Source: Cyanobacteria bacterium UBA8803
GTDB lineage: Bacteria > Cyanobacteriota > Cyanobacteriia > Cyanobacteriales > Coleofasciculaceae
Length of the DNA: 13,856 nt
Assembly: GCA_003505715.1 (NCBI GenBank)
Contig: DNXU01000199.1
Location: forward strand, 8,053-21,908
Direction: 5' to 3'
Of the stretch, positions 1-7,396 are shown one piece after another. Position 1 is the stretch's first letter. Every line of letters starts with the position of its first letter. The position numbers and the translations under genes are program-made. A model generated the notes under the pieces. That model searched no databases. It saw only the letters and a list, made by a program, of their open reading frames with translations, and had not been told where the DNA came from.

Positions 1-1682
1 GGCAATCAGGAGTGGGGAAAAGTTCGTTAGTAAATGCGGGATTGGTGCCGGAGTTACAGCACAGAACCATTGGTACTCAAGATGTTTTGGTAGTGCCAAT
101 GCAGGTTTATACCAATTGGGTGGGGGAGTTGGGGCGGCTGTTAGCAGCGGATTTGGTAACGGATGTAAGGGATACTATTCAAGGGCTGGTTGAACGGTTG
201 CGGGGAAATGAACGACTGAATTTGCGGACGGTGCTGATTTTTGACCAGTTTGAAGAGTTTTTCTTTGTTTATCCTAATCCAATCCAACGACGGGAATTTT
301 TTGAGTTTCTGGGGGCATGTTTGCAGGTTCTCTCGGTTAAGGTGGTGTTGTCTTTGCGAGAGGATTACTTGCATCTTTTGCTGGAGTGCAATCGCTTACC
401 TAGTATGGCGGTGATCGGTTATGATATTCTGAGCAAAAATGTCCTTTATCCCTTGGGTAATTTTTCCCGTGATGATGCGCGATCGCTAATTGCACAGCTG
501 ACAGAACGGGCGAATTTTTACCTAGAGCCGGGATTGATTGTAAGATTAGTTGATGATTTAGCTAGTGAGTTGGATGCAGTGCGTCCCATTGAGTTACAAG
601 TAGTGGGAGCGCAGTTACAGGCGGAAAATATTACGACTCTGGACAAATATAATAGCCTGGGGACTGACCCTAAAGAAGAGTTAGTGCAGCGTTACCTGGC
701 TGAAGTTGTGGCAGACTGCGGTGCGGAAAATCAGCAGGTGGCGGAACTGGTCTTGTATTTGCTCACTGACGAAAAAGGCACTCGTCCCTTAAAGACTCGG
801 ATTGATTTGGAACGAGATTTGAAAGGATTAGTCATTGATTGGCCAACGGGACAGCGCCAATTAGATTTAGTGCTAAAGATTTTTGTAGCATCGGGCTTAG
901 TGTTCTTGTTACCAGAAATTCCGGCTGACCGCTATCAACTGGTTCATGACTATTTAGTTGATTTTATTCGCCACCAACAAGAACCTAAGTTAAAGGCAGA
1001 ACTGGAGCGAGAAAGGAAGCAACGCCAGCAGGCAGAACGATTTATCCCGCAAGAGTTTTTGCAAGTATTTGGGCATGGTAATATCGTCGATCTCCAACTG
1101 GGCAATGCTGTTGAGGCTGAAATGACTATTCTTGTCACCGATGTCCGCTCTTTCTCCATCCGAACAGCAGCAATGTCAACCCAGGCAACGTTTAACTGGC
1201 TCAATAATTACTTTAACCTAGTCAGTTCAGTTGTTTACAATCATCACGGCTTTATTGATAAATATATTGGCGATGCCGTTATCGCCTTGTTTCCTAGTAA
1301 AGCCGATGATGCAGTGCTATCAGCAATTGAGATTCAAAATAAATTGGCAGAGTATAACTTAGAGCAGGAAAGCCAAGGTAAGGAACCTCTAAGTATTGGC
1401 ATGGGTATAAATACAGATAAGTTGATGTTTATAGTGACGGTAGTGGGTCTATCGCAGCGCATGGAAACCACTATACTTGGTGAAGCTATCAATCAGGCAT
1501 CTCGCTTGGAGGGTTTAACCAGAGTTTATGGTGTTGATATCTTGATTAGCGAACAAACTCTGCATCGTCTCGATAATCCGCAAAAGTACAGCCCTAGATT
1601 TATTAACAACATCCAGGTTAAGAGTACAGGTAAAGCTTTAGCTGTGTATGAAATTGATAGCACGGTAAGTAGGGCTTGCTGA
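1..1682 (+). CDS. nSTAND ATPase fused to class III adenylate/guanylate cyclase (5' truncated)
   Basis: The reading frame is open at the left edge, so the N terminus is missing. The first codons in frame read QSGVGKSSLVNAGL, a Walker A P-loop, so the GTG at 12 is internal and not a start. Counting from that GTG: residues 1 to about 330 match the novel-STAND ATPase region of cyanobacterial signalling proteins, with an acidic Walker B-like stretch (LIFDQFEEFF) and the winged-helix ending YQLVHDYLVDFIRHQQ. A charged helix (about 330-345) links to a class III cyclase domain (about 346-550). Metal-binding aspartates are D377 (LVTDVRSFS) and D421 (DKYIGDAV). The transition-state pair is N494 and R498 (INQASRLE). 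It should make cAMP or cGMP from ATP or GTP under control of the STAND switch; substrate choice cannot be read safely. One oddity is D469 where the family usually has Gly (GMGINTD). Fold assignment is firm and the regulatory role is inferred. Confidence 0.88.
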   Translation, partial: QSGVGKSSLVNAGLVPELQHRTIGTQDVLVVPMQVYTNWVGELGRLLAADLVTDVRDTIQGLVERLRGNERLNLRTVLIFDQFEEFFFVYPNPIQRREFFEFLGACLQVLSVKVVLSLREDYLHLLLECNRLPSMAVIGYDILSKNVLYPLGNFSRDDARSLIAQLTERANFYLEPGLIVRLVDDLASELDAVRPIELQVVGAQLQAENITTLDKYNSLGTDPKEELVQRYLAEVVADCGAENQQVAELVLYLLTDEKGTRPLKTRIDLERDLKGLVIDWPTGQRQLDLVLKIFVASGLVFLLPEIPADRYQLVHDYLVDFIRHQQEPKLKAELERERKQRQQAERFIPQEFLQVFGHGNIVDLQLGNAVEAEMTILVTDVRSFSIRTAAMSTQATFNWLNNYFNLVSSVVYNHHGFIDKYIGDAVIALFPSKADDAVLSAIEIQNKLAEYNLEQESQGKEPLSIGMGINTDKLMFIVTVVGLSQRMETTILGEAINQASRLEGLTRVYGVDILISEQTLHRLDNPQKYSPRFINNIQVKSTGKALAVYEIDSTVSRAC

Positions 1683-1712
1683 ATAAGTCAGAGAACAGCA
1701 ACTGATAGATTA

Positions 1713-1740
1713 ATTAGTTATTTAACTATTAATAACTAAT
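1713..1740. terminator. AT-rich dyad between convergent genes, possible bidirectional terminator
   Basis: The arms ATTAGTTATT and AATAACTAAT are perfect 10-bp complements around an 8-base loop. The dyad lies between the cyclase stop (1682) and the stop of the minus-strand gene at 1747. The position suits a shared terminator, but the stem is almost all A/T and there is no clear GC core, so function is uncertain. Confidence 0.4.
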
Positions 1741-1746
1741 GCGTGA

Positions 1747-2148
1747 CTATTTAACACAGTCAATACGCTGGAAAAGCCTCACTCTATCAGTAAGTAGTGT
1801 TCTATTCAAAACCCTTTCATAGAAAGAATGAAAGGATTCCGGTCTCACGAAAAAGAAGATCTCAGCGTAGGAACTTAACTTGTCATTAAAATCTTGAATT
1901 ACAGATTCTTCCTCTTGAGGAGTAACAGTATCAGGATGTTTTTCATACCAAACGTGACACTCGTCTGACAGGTAAATTCCGTACAGATCAGACAACACGC
2001 CCCAGTTCACCTTCTTTTCCTGACACCGCTTCATAAACTCCTGAATCTCAAGGTTGGTGTACAGTTTATCTGGTGTGACGGCAATATCAGTTCCTTTGAG
2101 GCTAGGCTCCTTTTCTTTGGAGCAGTGAGTCAGGTAAATTCGCATCAT
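1747..2148 (-). CDS. Small DUF6884-like protein of unknown function
   Basis: The protein is 133 residues long from the chosen ATG. It opens with MMRIYLTHCSKEK, followed by an LYTN motif, WGVLSDLYGIY and a WYEKHP segment. This order (CSK near the N terminus, LYT, then W-x-LS-x-x-YG) resembles the DUF6884 family, some of whose members are linked to the fold of tRNA-guanine transglycosylase-related enzymes. No catalytic role can be assigned from sequence. The frame extends to a TTG at 2172, but an AAGGA sits 10 bases before the ATG at 2148, so the ATG is preferred; the second ATG at 2145 is equally possible. It is the last gene of the minus-strand run and lies 48 bases after the SRPBCC gene. Family assignment is from memory of motifs and is moderate. 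Confidence 0.6.
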   Translation of the reverse strand: MMRIYLTHCSKEKEPSLKGTDIAVTPDKLYTNLEIQEFMKRCQEKKVNWGVLSDLYGIYLSDECHVWYEKHPDTVTPQEEESVIQDFNDKLSSYAEIFFFVRPESFHSFYERVLNRTLLTDRVRLFQRIDCVK

Positions 2149-2200
2149 TTTAAAACTGTCCTTGATTTTCAAAAAATAAGCGTGTATTCATTCGCATCAT
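2138..2200 (-). repeat. Duplicated 11-mer ATGATGCGAAT flanking a 16-codon mini-ORF
   Basis: ATGATGCGAAT (minus strand) occurs at 2200-2190 and again at 2148-2138, where it forms the start of the DUF6884-like gene. The upstream copy overlaps the SRPBCC stop codon as ATGA and opens a 16-codon frame that stops with TAA one base before the downstream ATG. The repeat is certain. Whether the mini-ORF is translated, or is only a remnant of a duplicated start, is unknown. Confidence 0.5.
2159..2163 (-). promoter_or_regulatory. Ribosome binding site for the DUF6884-like gene
   Basis: AAGGA on the minus strand, 10 bases before the ATG at 2148. It lies downstream of the alternative TTG start at 2172, so it argues for the shorter protein. 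Confidence 0.45.
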
Positions 2201-2661
2201 GAATGACTGCATAGCTCTTTTAATGCCTGATTGTAAGCCAAATATCCTTGATAACTCACAAGATATACCCCTCGTAGAGCCAGGAAAGGAACTAAGATCC
2301 CAAAGTTTTCATGCGTCTGAATGAACCGTGTGGCTGTATCGCTAATGGCTTCCAGGCGAAATGTATGACGCACGCTAAAGAGGAAGGGGGTACCCAGATG
2401 TCCTTGCCAGATGAATTCATTCGGTGGCGCGATCGCTAGAAATTTTGCGGTCAACCAATGTTGCCCAAACTGCTGAAGGTCTTCTAGAAAGTGAATGGTT
2501 GACCCGACTTGAAACTGAGCATAGGCTTCTAGCACAAACGGATTCCATTCGGAATAACGATCAAAGTCTGTCACTCGCTCCCATACAATTTGCTGGGGCG
2601 CATCAATCAAAATTTCGGTGCTCCAACCGTGCAATAGGGATAACCTTCGTCGTAACGTCAT
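2197..2661 (-). CDS. SRPBCC (START/polyketide cyclase-like) domain protein
   Basis: The protein is 154 residues from the chosen start and is essentially one SRPBCC domain. The N-terminal signature STEILIDAPQQIVWERVTD is followed by FDRYSEWNPF, as in the polyketide cyclase/dehydrase group (PF10604-like). The rest is the expected strand-rich region ending in a C-terminal helix (YNQALKEL). The fold binds hydrophobic ligands in a deep cavity; the ligand cannot be predicted. The frame could run back to 2754 inside the VOC gene, but an AGGAG lies 8 bases before the ATG at 2661 and the homologous domain begins just after it. It starts 22 bases after the VOC stop, so the two are probably co-transcribed. 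Confidence 0.82.
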   Translation of the reverse strand: MTLRRRLSLLHGWSTEILIDAPQQIVWERVTDFDRYSEWNPFVLEAYAQFQVGSTIHFLEDLQQFGQHWLTAKFLAIAPPNEFIWQGHLGTPFLFSVRHTFRLEAISDTATRFIQTHENFGILVPFLALRGVYLVSYQGYLAYNQALKELCSHS

Positions 2662-2669
2662 ACACCATG

Positions 2670-2674
2670 CTCCT
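2670..2674 (-). promoter_or_regulatory. Ribosome binding site fixing the SRPBCC start
   Basis: AGGAG on the minus strand, 8 bases before the ATG at 2661. It rejects the longer frame that would overlap the upstream VOC gene by 71 bases. Confidence 0.65.
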
Positions 2675-2683
2675 GAATCAACT

Positions 2684-3064
2684 TTAACGACCAATTTTCC
2701 AGGGAGGATTGAGTCGATTATCGCCAGCGAAGTAGAGACGAATATCGTGTCCATCCGGATCTTTTAATCGCGCTTCACGCCATAGGTAGGGCATATTCGT
2801 TGGCTCCTGTGTAAAGGTTAAGCCTCTAGTTTTGAGGTCAGTCACGGTGCGATCGAGATCAGAACATTCCAAAAAGATTTGGGCGCGGGCTGGGGCTGGT
2901 AATTCCCCGGTCACTTCGATAGAAAGCGTCGCATCACTATCAGGGCATTGGAAACGAGCATATCGGGGAGGGGCGTGGACAATCGGGATCAATCCTAATG
3001 TTTTGTAGAATGCGATCGATCGTTCAAAATTAGAAACAATGAGAGTAGCATGATTCAATTTCAT
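2684..3064 (-). CDS. VOC superfamily (glyoxalase/bleomycin-resistance fold) protein
   Basis: 126 residues, the usual length for a single-domain VOC protein made of two beta-alpha-beta-beta-beta modules. The first module begins MKLNHATLIVSNFERSIAFY and carries H5 and E50 (LSIEV). The second runs through IFLECSDLDRTV (E66) to KDPDGHDIRLYF. VOC enzymes usually bind a divalent metal through four residues. The fourth, normally Glu in a G-x-x-I-E-L context, is here R109, so metal binding or activity may differ from glyoxalase I. It could be an isomerase, dioxygenase-like or ligand-binding protein; the substrate is unknown. The start is supported by AAGGA 9 bases upstream. It follows the diiron oxygenase gene by 84 bases, with a hairpin between them, and precedes the SRPBCC gene. 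Confidence 0.85.
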   Translation of the reverse strand: MKLNHATLIVSNFERSIAFYKTLGLIPIVHAPPRYARFQCPDSDATLSIEVTGELPAPARAQIFLECSDLDRTVTDLKTRGLTFTQEPTNMPYLWREARLKDPDGHDIRLYFAGDNRLNPPWKIGR

Positions 3065-3095
3065 CGTGATTCATCCTTTTGACTAGAATTTAGTG

Positions 3096-3134
3096 TCAGA
3101 GCAAGTCAATTAGTTCCCGATCAACTTGCTCTGA
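3096..3134 (-). terminator. Perfect 11-bp inverted repeat after the diiron oxygenase gene
   Basis: The arms TCAGAGCAAGT (3096-3106) and ACTTGCTCTGA (3124-3134) are exact complements around a 17-base loop. The dyad lies just past the oxygenase stop (3149-3151) and before the VOC start (3064). It has no T-run on either side, so it may be an RNA processing or attenuation hairpin, or an operator for the VOC-SRPBCC unit, and not a standard intrinsic terminator. Confidence 0.55.
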
Positions 3135-3148
3135 TGACAACAAAGCCA

Positions 3149-4084
3149 TTAATGACAGTAGGCTTGAGCAACCTCCGCGAGTTGAGATTGCTCAGTCGGT
3201 GCTACCTGACCAAAGGTTTTGACAAATTCAGCATGGGTGATCCCGGAGCCAATAAATGTCCACCGATAGGCTTTCTCTTGCACAGCTTGAATTTCTTGCT
3301 TTTCAGCATCGGTGAATTGGCGACCCGTTGCTCTGGACAAACTTGCCAAGTCCAGTTGCACCTGTGCCATCATGCCGCCGTTGATGAATTCAATCAGCTT
3401 GAAAAAGTCTGCCACACCTGCAACAACTTCAGTTTGATCCAGGGTTGCTACCAACTGTTCCACCATCAATGTGTCAAGGGTTGTATGTTGGGCTTCTTCT
3501 AACCAGTGGTGCCGCAGCAAACTGCAAAATTGAGGATCAAGGCTTTCGCTGTAGTTGTCTCGCACACTAGCAAGGTAGTGATATTGGGTCATCCATTCGA
3601 TGTAGAGAATGATTAACACAACACCAAGGGGATGATGTTGCAGAACCGCATTGGCAATGTCTTGTACTGGACCAATTCCTTCGCATCGACTGCCAAAACC
3701 GAGTTTAAACTCTTCGGCAAAACGGCGAAATAAACGAATGTGCTTACTCTCTTCTTCGGCAAAGTGGAGCAGGGCTTGTGTAGCAGTGATGTCAGCCAGT
3801 CCCGTGGTTTTGACATGGTTGATAACGCAGGGAACGATAAATTCCTCAACAAGTCCAAAAATGTGCAAATAGCTGTTGCCTCGAATTTGATTGAGAAGCA
3901 GCTTTTCGCGTTCATTCAGGCATTGAATGTCATTCACTCGCGCCAGAACTTCGGGCAGAAAACGCTTGGTAAAGTCCAGACGCTTTTCTTCACCAATAAT
4001 GTCTTCAACTCGCCAATTGACCTTGGCAGCCCGATGCAGCGCTTGTTCATAGCTTTGGGTTGAGTTAATCAGAGTTGCAGTCAT
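3149..4084 (-). CDS. Ferritin-like diiron oxygenase, AurF-type
   Basis: The 311-residue protein is mainly helical and carries the spaced carboxylate/histidine ligands of a diiron four-helix bundle. These are E80 or E81 (VEEFIVP), E112 and H115 (EEESKHI), E163 (YIEWM), and H193, E197 and H200 (HHWLEEAQH). The H-x3-E-x2-H grouping with a separate E-x2-H and two single Glu matches the pattern known for AurF, a p-aminobenzoate N-oxygenase. The reaction here is probably O2-dependent oxidation of a small molecule, perhaps N-oxygenation; the substrate is unknown. The start ATG has AGGAG 8 bases upstream. It lies 167 bases after a LuxR-type regulator and before VOC and SRPBCC genes, which suggests a small-molecule pathway. 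Another ferritin-like oxidase class is the main alternative. Confidence 0.72.
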   Translation of the reverse strand: MTATLINSTQSYEQALHRAAKVNWRVEDIIGEEKRLDFTKRFLPEVLARVNDIQCLNEREKLLLNQIRGNSYLHIFGLVEEFIVPCVINHVKTTGLADITATQALLHFAEEESKHIRLFRRFAEEFKLGFGSRCEGIGPVQDIANAVLQHHPLGVVLIILYIEWMTQYHYLASVRDNYSESLDPQFCSLLRHHWLEEAQHTTLDTLMVEQLVATLDQTEVVAGVADFFKLIEFINGGMMAQVQLDLASLSRATGRQFTDAEKQEIQAVQEKAYRWTFIGSGITHAEFVKTFGQVAPTEQSQLAEVAQAYCH

Positions 4085-4108
4085 GATTCAATCTCCTATC
4101 AGTCTTAC

Positions 4109-4129
4109 AGTGAAGCAATTGCTTTCACT
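4109..4129. promoter_or_regulatory. Dyad upstream of the diiron oxygenase, candidate operator
   Basis: A perfect 12-bp palindrome AAGCAATTGCTT (4113-4124) is flanked by AGTG and CACT, giving a near-symmetric 21-base element with one extra base. It ends 24 bases before the oxygenase start. Its symmetry and position suit binding of a dimeric regulator, possibly the neighbouring LAL protein; this is inference. Confidence 0.45.
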
Positions 4130-4176
4130 CTGTTCGTATCATCACGGTTGGTTCCCTCATTCGTCGTGAGGCACCA

Positions 4177-4199
4177 GTCCCAAGTTGGCTGCATGGGAC
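4177..4199. repeat. Inverted repeat GTCCCA/TGGGAC downstream of the LAL gene
   Basis: Two perfect 6-bp arms are separated by 11 bases, in the gap between the LAL stop (4252) and the oxygenase start (4084). A smaller dyad CCTCA/TGAGG lies beside it (4155-4171). Neither is followed by a T-run on the minus strand. They could be a weak terminator for the LAL gene or part of the oxygenase promoter region. Confidence 0.3.
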
Positions 4200-4251
4200 A
4201 GTACGAAACGGTGAGACTGCTTAGGGCTAGTGTCCTAGATGGGGCAGACAA

Positions 4252-7200
4252 TTAGCCAAGTCCGGCATTACGAGCCTGAACGATCGCCTCTGCTCGTGTC
4301 GCCACTTGAAGTTTGCTGAAGATATTGGTGATGTGGTTGCGAACGGTTTTGGAACTGATGACCAACTGCTCACTGATTTGGGTATTGCTCAATCCCTGGG
4401 CAATTAAGTTCAGAAGCTCCCGTTCGCGATCAGTTAACGTTGCCAGCCGTTCCAAAAATGCTGCATTCGGAGTGATAGTTGGATAGCTAGGAGCCTGAAG
4501 TGAGTTTGACTCTAATAAAACCGGATCGAATGGCAGGACGGGAGAAGGAGCCGGGGCGGAGATAATTCCGCCCAAGTTTTCTAGCAATACTTTGGCTTCT
4601 TGCAAATCGCGGGTGTCGAATCCTTCAGTGAACTGGTGATAGATGGTAGAAAGTCGAGAACGTGCCGCCTTAACTTTATCCTGATGTTGCCATAATCGAC
4701 ACAAGCGAATGACCGATCGCAGTTCTTGAAATTTGGCATGACGATTTTGAGCAATGGCGATCGCCTGTTCAAACTGCGCGATCGCCAGAGTGGTACTACT
4801 CCCCTGCTGCAATAACAGTTCCCCTTTGAGACGATAGCTGTCTGCTTCATAAAAGCCTTGTAATTTATCTTTAGCGAACTCAAGGGCTGCTTCCACCTGG
4901 ACTAATGCTGCATCTACCTGTCCCAATTGCCCCTGAATTTCAGCAATCAACAGCAGCATATGAGGCTTCAAGAAATCAGTTTCGAGCGATTCGTAATCGG
5001 CTAATGCCTGTTGCATTTGAGCTAATCCGACCTGGAAATTGCCCTGGTGAGCGATCGCCCATCCTTGCATAAATAAGCCGGAGGCAGCGACCACTGAAAA
5101 TCCCTGATCGGTGGCTAAATCGACCACTCTACTAGACCACTGCTGAACCTGCTCAACCTCCTGACGATAGAGGTGGATCATGGCTCGATACCCCTGAGCG
5201 AATGCCAAACTATAGGAGTGGTTCAGTTTCAAGGCAAGCTCGATCGCCTCCTGGCTTCGCTGCAATGCTTGATCCGCATACCCAAGTTGCCACAGGATGC
5301 AACTGTCCTTGACTAAGAGTGGAATGCCTGGATCTTGGCTATAGAGGGCTGTTTGAAGGGGGCGTTCCCAAGTTTGGTATAGCTTCCAACTGTAGGTAGA
5401 ATGCTGCCGCGCAACCCCAAAGTTTCCACTCAGAAAGGCTGTCTCCGCCTGCATCCAAGCACTGATCATCAACAAGGTAGAATCTTGAGTGGTTTGGGCA
5501 AACTGCCAACACTCATCGGCAATTTGGTGAGAGCGATGAATTTCTGACCGAGCCAAGTGATTTAACCATGATCCATTTAGTGCTAGAAATCGTTGCAGAG
5601 GATCGTTGATGATTTCGCATAGGTCTAATGCTCGGGCATAAGCATCTCTCACGGCAGCGGAGCCATAGCTATGGCTTTTAATCAGAGTGGAGCCTAATGC
5701 CAGTTGCAATTTTAGTTCTAACTCATGGCGATCGCGAGTATTGTGTAAGCCTGTAAGCAGTTTCAAAGCATGGTGAAAGTGGGCGATCGCGGATTGTTGC
5801 GCTGCCATTTGGGAGGCTCTTAACCCTGCCTGGTATAAGCATTCAGTCGCTTTTGCAGTCAACCCAGAGCGTTCGTAATGCCATGCCAATTGCAATGCGA
5901 TCGTATTCGTTGGCTCTCTGGTTTCACAATAGAGAGTCTCCAGGACACGGGCGATCGCTTCATTCAGGTAAACCCGTTCAACTTCATCCAGGTTGTTGTA
6001 AAGATATCGTTGAATCAGAATATGCCGAAACTGATAGCGCGACAGCCGCTTCTCCCCATCCCGTTGAATGCCCAGCGATCGCACTATCTGATGGGTCTGA
6101 TCCAGAACTTGACTGAACTGCCGCACGACATGCCGTTCATCAATATTCAATGTCTGTGCGACGACTTCTGCAATGAACTCGTCACCCATCACACTGGCAA
6201 CTTGCAATAGTTCTTGCAAGTCGGAATTCAATCGCTTAACCCGTTCTGAGATCGCGCCTTCTGTACGGGCAGGTAATAGAGTCCAATCCAACGACGGTTG
6301 AGCAATCCACGCGCCATTGTGGTTAAGGACTAGATCTCCTCTTTCTTGCATGGTTCGCAAAAGCTCCAGGGTAAAAAGAGGATGCCCTGCGGTTTGCTGA
6401 AAAAGGGTTTGGCGAAATTCCTCATCAAGGTGATTTGGCGTAGCATCCAAGAGTTGTTCGATAAAAGCCCGTCCTTCCGCCTGATTCAGATCGATCAAAA
6501 TATCACCAAACTGCTGCTGAAATTCGTGAATCAGGGATTCCAGGGGGTGTCGCTTACCCTCTCGCCCGATCGCCACCTCTGTCCCCCGATAGGCTCCCAC
6601 AATCAAGATACGATCGCGCTGAAGTTGTCGCCCTAAATGAAACAAAAGCTCGATCGAGCCAACATCGACCCATTGCAAATCATCTAGCAATAGGATAATC
6701 GGTTGCTGTTGAGCGATCGCTTGCAAAACACGCGCATATTGCTCAAACAAAGCCTTTTGCTGAACACTCTGCCGAGACTGGTTCACCAAGGATTGCAGAT
6801 GAGTTTGAAAAGGAGCAACCCAAGACAAATCTCCAAGAGGCGATTGGATAGAAAATTGCTCTAGCAAGGGTCGTGCCGCCACGAAGGTGTCGAGTAAATC
6901 GATGCCATAGGTGGCGATCGCGTGCAATCCCATGAGCGACAATGCTGAAGCATCCTGCTGATGCCAACTTCGCCCCTCGGTACTTCTGATGAGAGACTCC
7001 AAAACCTCTCGAAATGGCAAATGGGGATCGCCTATCCCCGTATAGGCATTGCAATTGCCGATCGCCACAAAACAGCCAGGATATTGACGCTGAATCCGTT
7101 CAGCAAATGCTCGTAGAAGGGTAGTTTTTCCCTGTCCTGCTTCCCCCAGAATAAAAGCAATGTCAGCGTTCCCCTCTAGCATTCGACCGAGGCGGATCTC

Positions 7201-7347
7201 TAACTCACTCAGTTCTCGTTTTCTGGCTACAAACATCTCCAGTCGCCCCAAGGCAGTTACCGTACTGATGTTGGATGTATTGGCAGCGGCGATTTGACTT
7301 TCTGCCTGTACCGTCCGCTCCACTGTTTTGTTAGACCGCATCACCAT
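4252..7347 (-). CDS. LuxR-family ATP-dependent transcriptional regulator (LAL/MalT class)
   Basis: The protein is 1031 residues, normal for the large ATP-binding LuxR class. After about 35 poorly conserved residues comes an AAA_16-type ATPase with Walker A GEAGQGKT (68-75) and Walker B IILLLDDLQWVD (217-228). The middle, about 400-940, is helical and repeat-like (TPR type) and likely senses an inducer or partner. The C terminus (968-1031) is a LuxR helix-turn-helix: LTDRERELLNLIAQGLSN, then QISEQLVISSKTVRNHI. MalT-type proteins bind ATP and an inducer, oligomerise and activate promoters. The gene contains nine HIP1 octamers, so it is native to a cyanobacterial genome. It lies upstream of the diiron oxygenase gene in the same direction, its most obvious target. 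Start choice is weak: no good ribosome site sits near the ATG at 7347, and GTG 7344 or ATG 7341 are alternatives. Confidence 0.92.
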   Translation of the reverse strand: MVMRSNKTVERTVQAESQIAAANTSNISTVTALGRLEMFVARKRELSELEIRLGRMLEGNADIAFILGEAGQGKTTLLRAFAERIQRQYPGCFVAIGNCNAYTGIGDPHLPFREVLESLIRSTEGRSWHQQDASALSLMGLHAIATYGIDLLDTFVAARPLLEQFSIQSPLGDLSWVAPFQTHLQSLVNQSRQSVQQKALFEQYARVLQAIAQQQPIILLLDDLQWVDVGSIELLFHLGRQLQRDRILIVGAYRGTEVAIGREGKRHPLESLIHEFQQQFGDILIDLNQAEGRAFIEQLLDATPNHLDEEFRQTLFQQTAGHPLFTLELLRTMQERGDLVLNHNGAWIAQPSLDWTLLPARTEGAISERVKRLNSDLQELLQVASVMGDEFIAEVVAQTLNIDERHVVRQFSQVLDQTHQIVRSLGIQRDGEKRLSRYQFRHILIQRYLYNNLDEVERVYLNEAIARVLETLYCETREPTNTIALQLAWHYERSGLTAKATECLYQAGLRASQMAAQQSAIAHFHHALKLLTGLHNTRDRHELELKLQLALGSTLIKSHSYGSAAVRDAYARALDLCEIINDPLQRFLALNGSWLNHLARSEIHRSHQIADECWQFAQTTQDSTLLMISAWMQAETAFLSGNFGVARQHSTYSWKLYQTWERPLQTALYSQDPGIPLLVKDSCILWQLGYADQALQRSQEAIELALKLNHSYSLAFAQGYRAMIHLYRQEVEQVQQWSSRVVDLATDQGFSVVAASGLFMQGWAIAHQGNFQVGLAQMQQALADYESLETDFLKPHMLLLIAEIQGQLGQVDAALVQVEAALEFAKDKLQGFYEADSYRLKGELLLQQGSSTTLAIAQFEQAIAIAQNRHAKFQELRSVIRLCRLWQHQDKVKAARSRLSTIYHQFTEGFDTRDLQEAKVLLENLGGIISAPAPSPVLPFDPVLLESNSLQAPSYPTITPNAAFLERLATLTDRERELLNLIAQGLSNTQISEQLVISSKTVRNHITNIFSKLQVATRAEAIVQARNAGLG

Positions 7348-7396
7348 GGGAGATACTGAACTTGACCTTCCAACTCTCCTTCTTGACTACACTCTA

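Noticed and set aside
108..123. A 16-base identity with 11128-11143 (TATACCAATTGGGTGG)
   Set aside because: Both copies lie inside coding sequence in the same reading frame and encode YTNWV in unrelated proteins; no repeat boundary or mobile signature is present. Chance is the simpler reading.
3134..4063. Plus-strand open frames inside the diiron oxygenase region (3134-3502 and 3740-4063)
   Set aside because: They are antisense to a protein with a full set of diiron ligands and a good ribosome site; they show no recognisable domain.
7348..7381. A strong AAGGAGA at 7375-7381 (minus) and a 10-codon TTG frame leading into the LAL start
   Set aside because: Spacing from the AAGGAG to the TTG is only 2 bases and to the LAL ATG about 27, so neither makes a good translation start. 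It may be a decayed site or a chance purine run.
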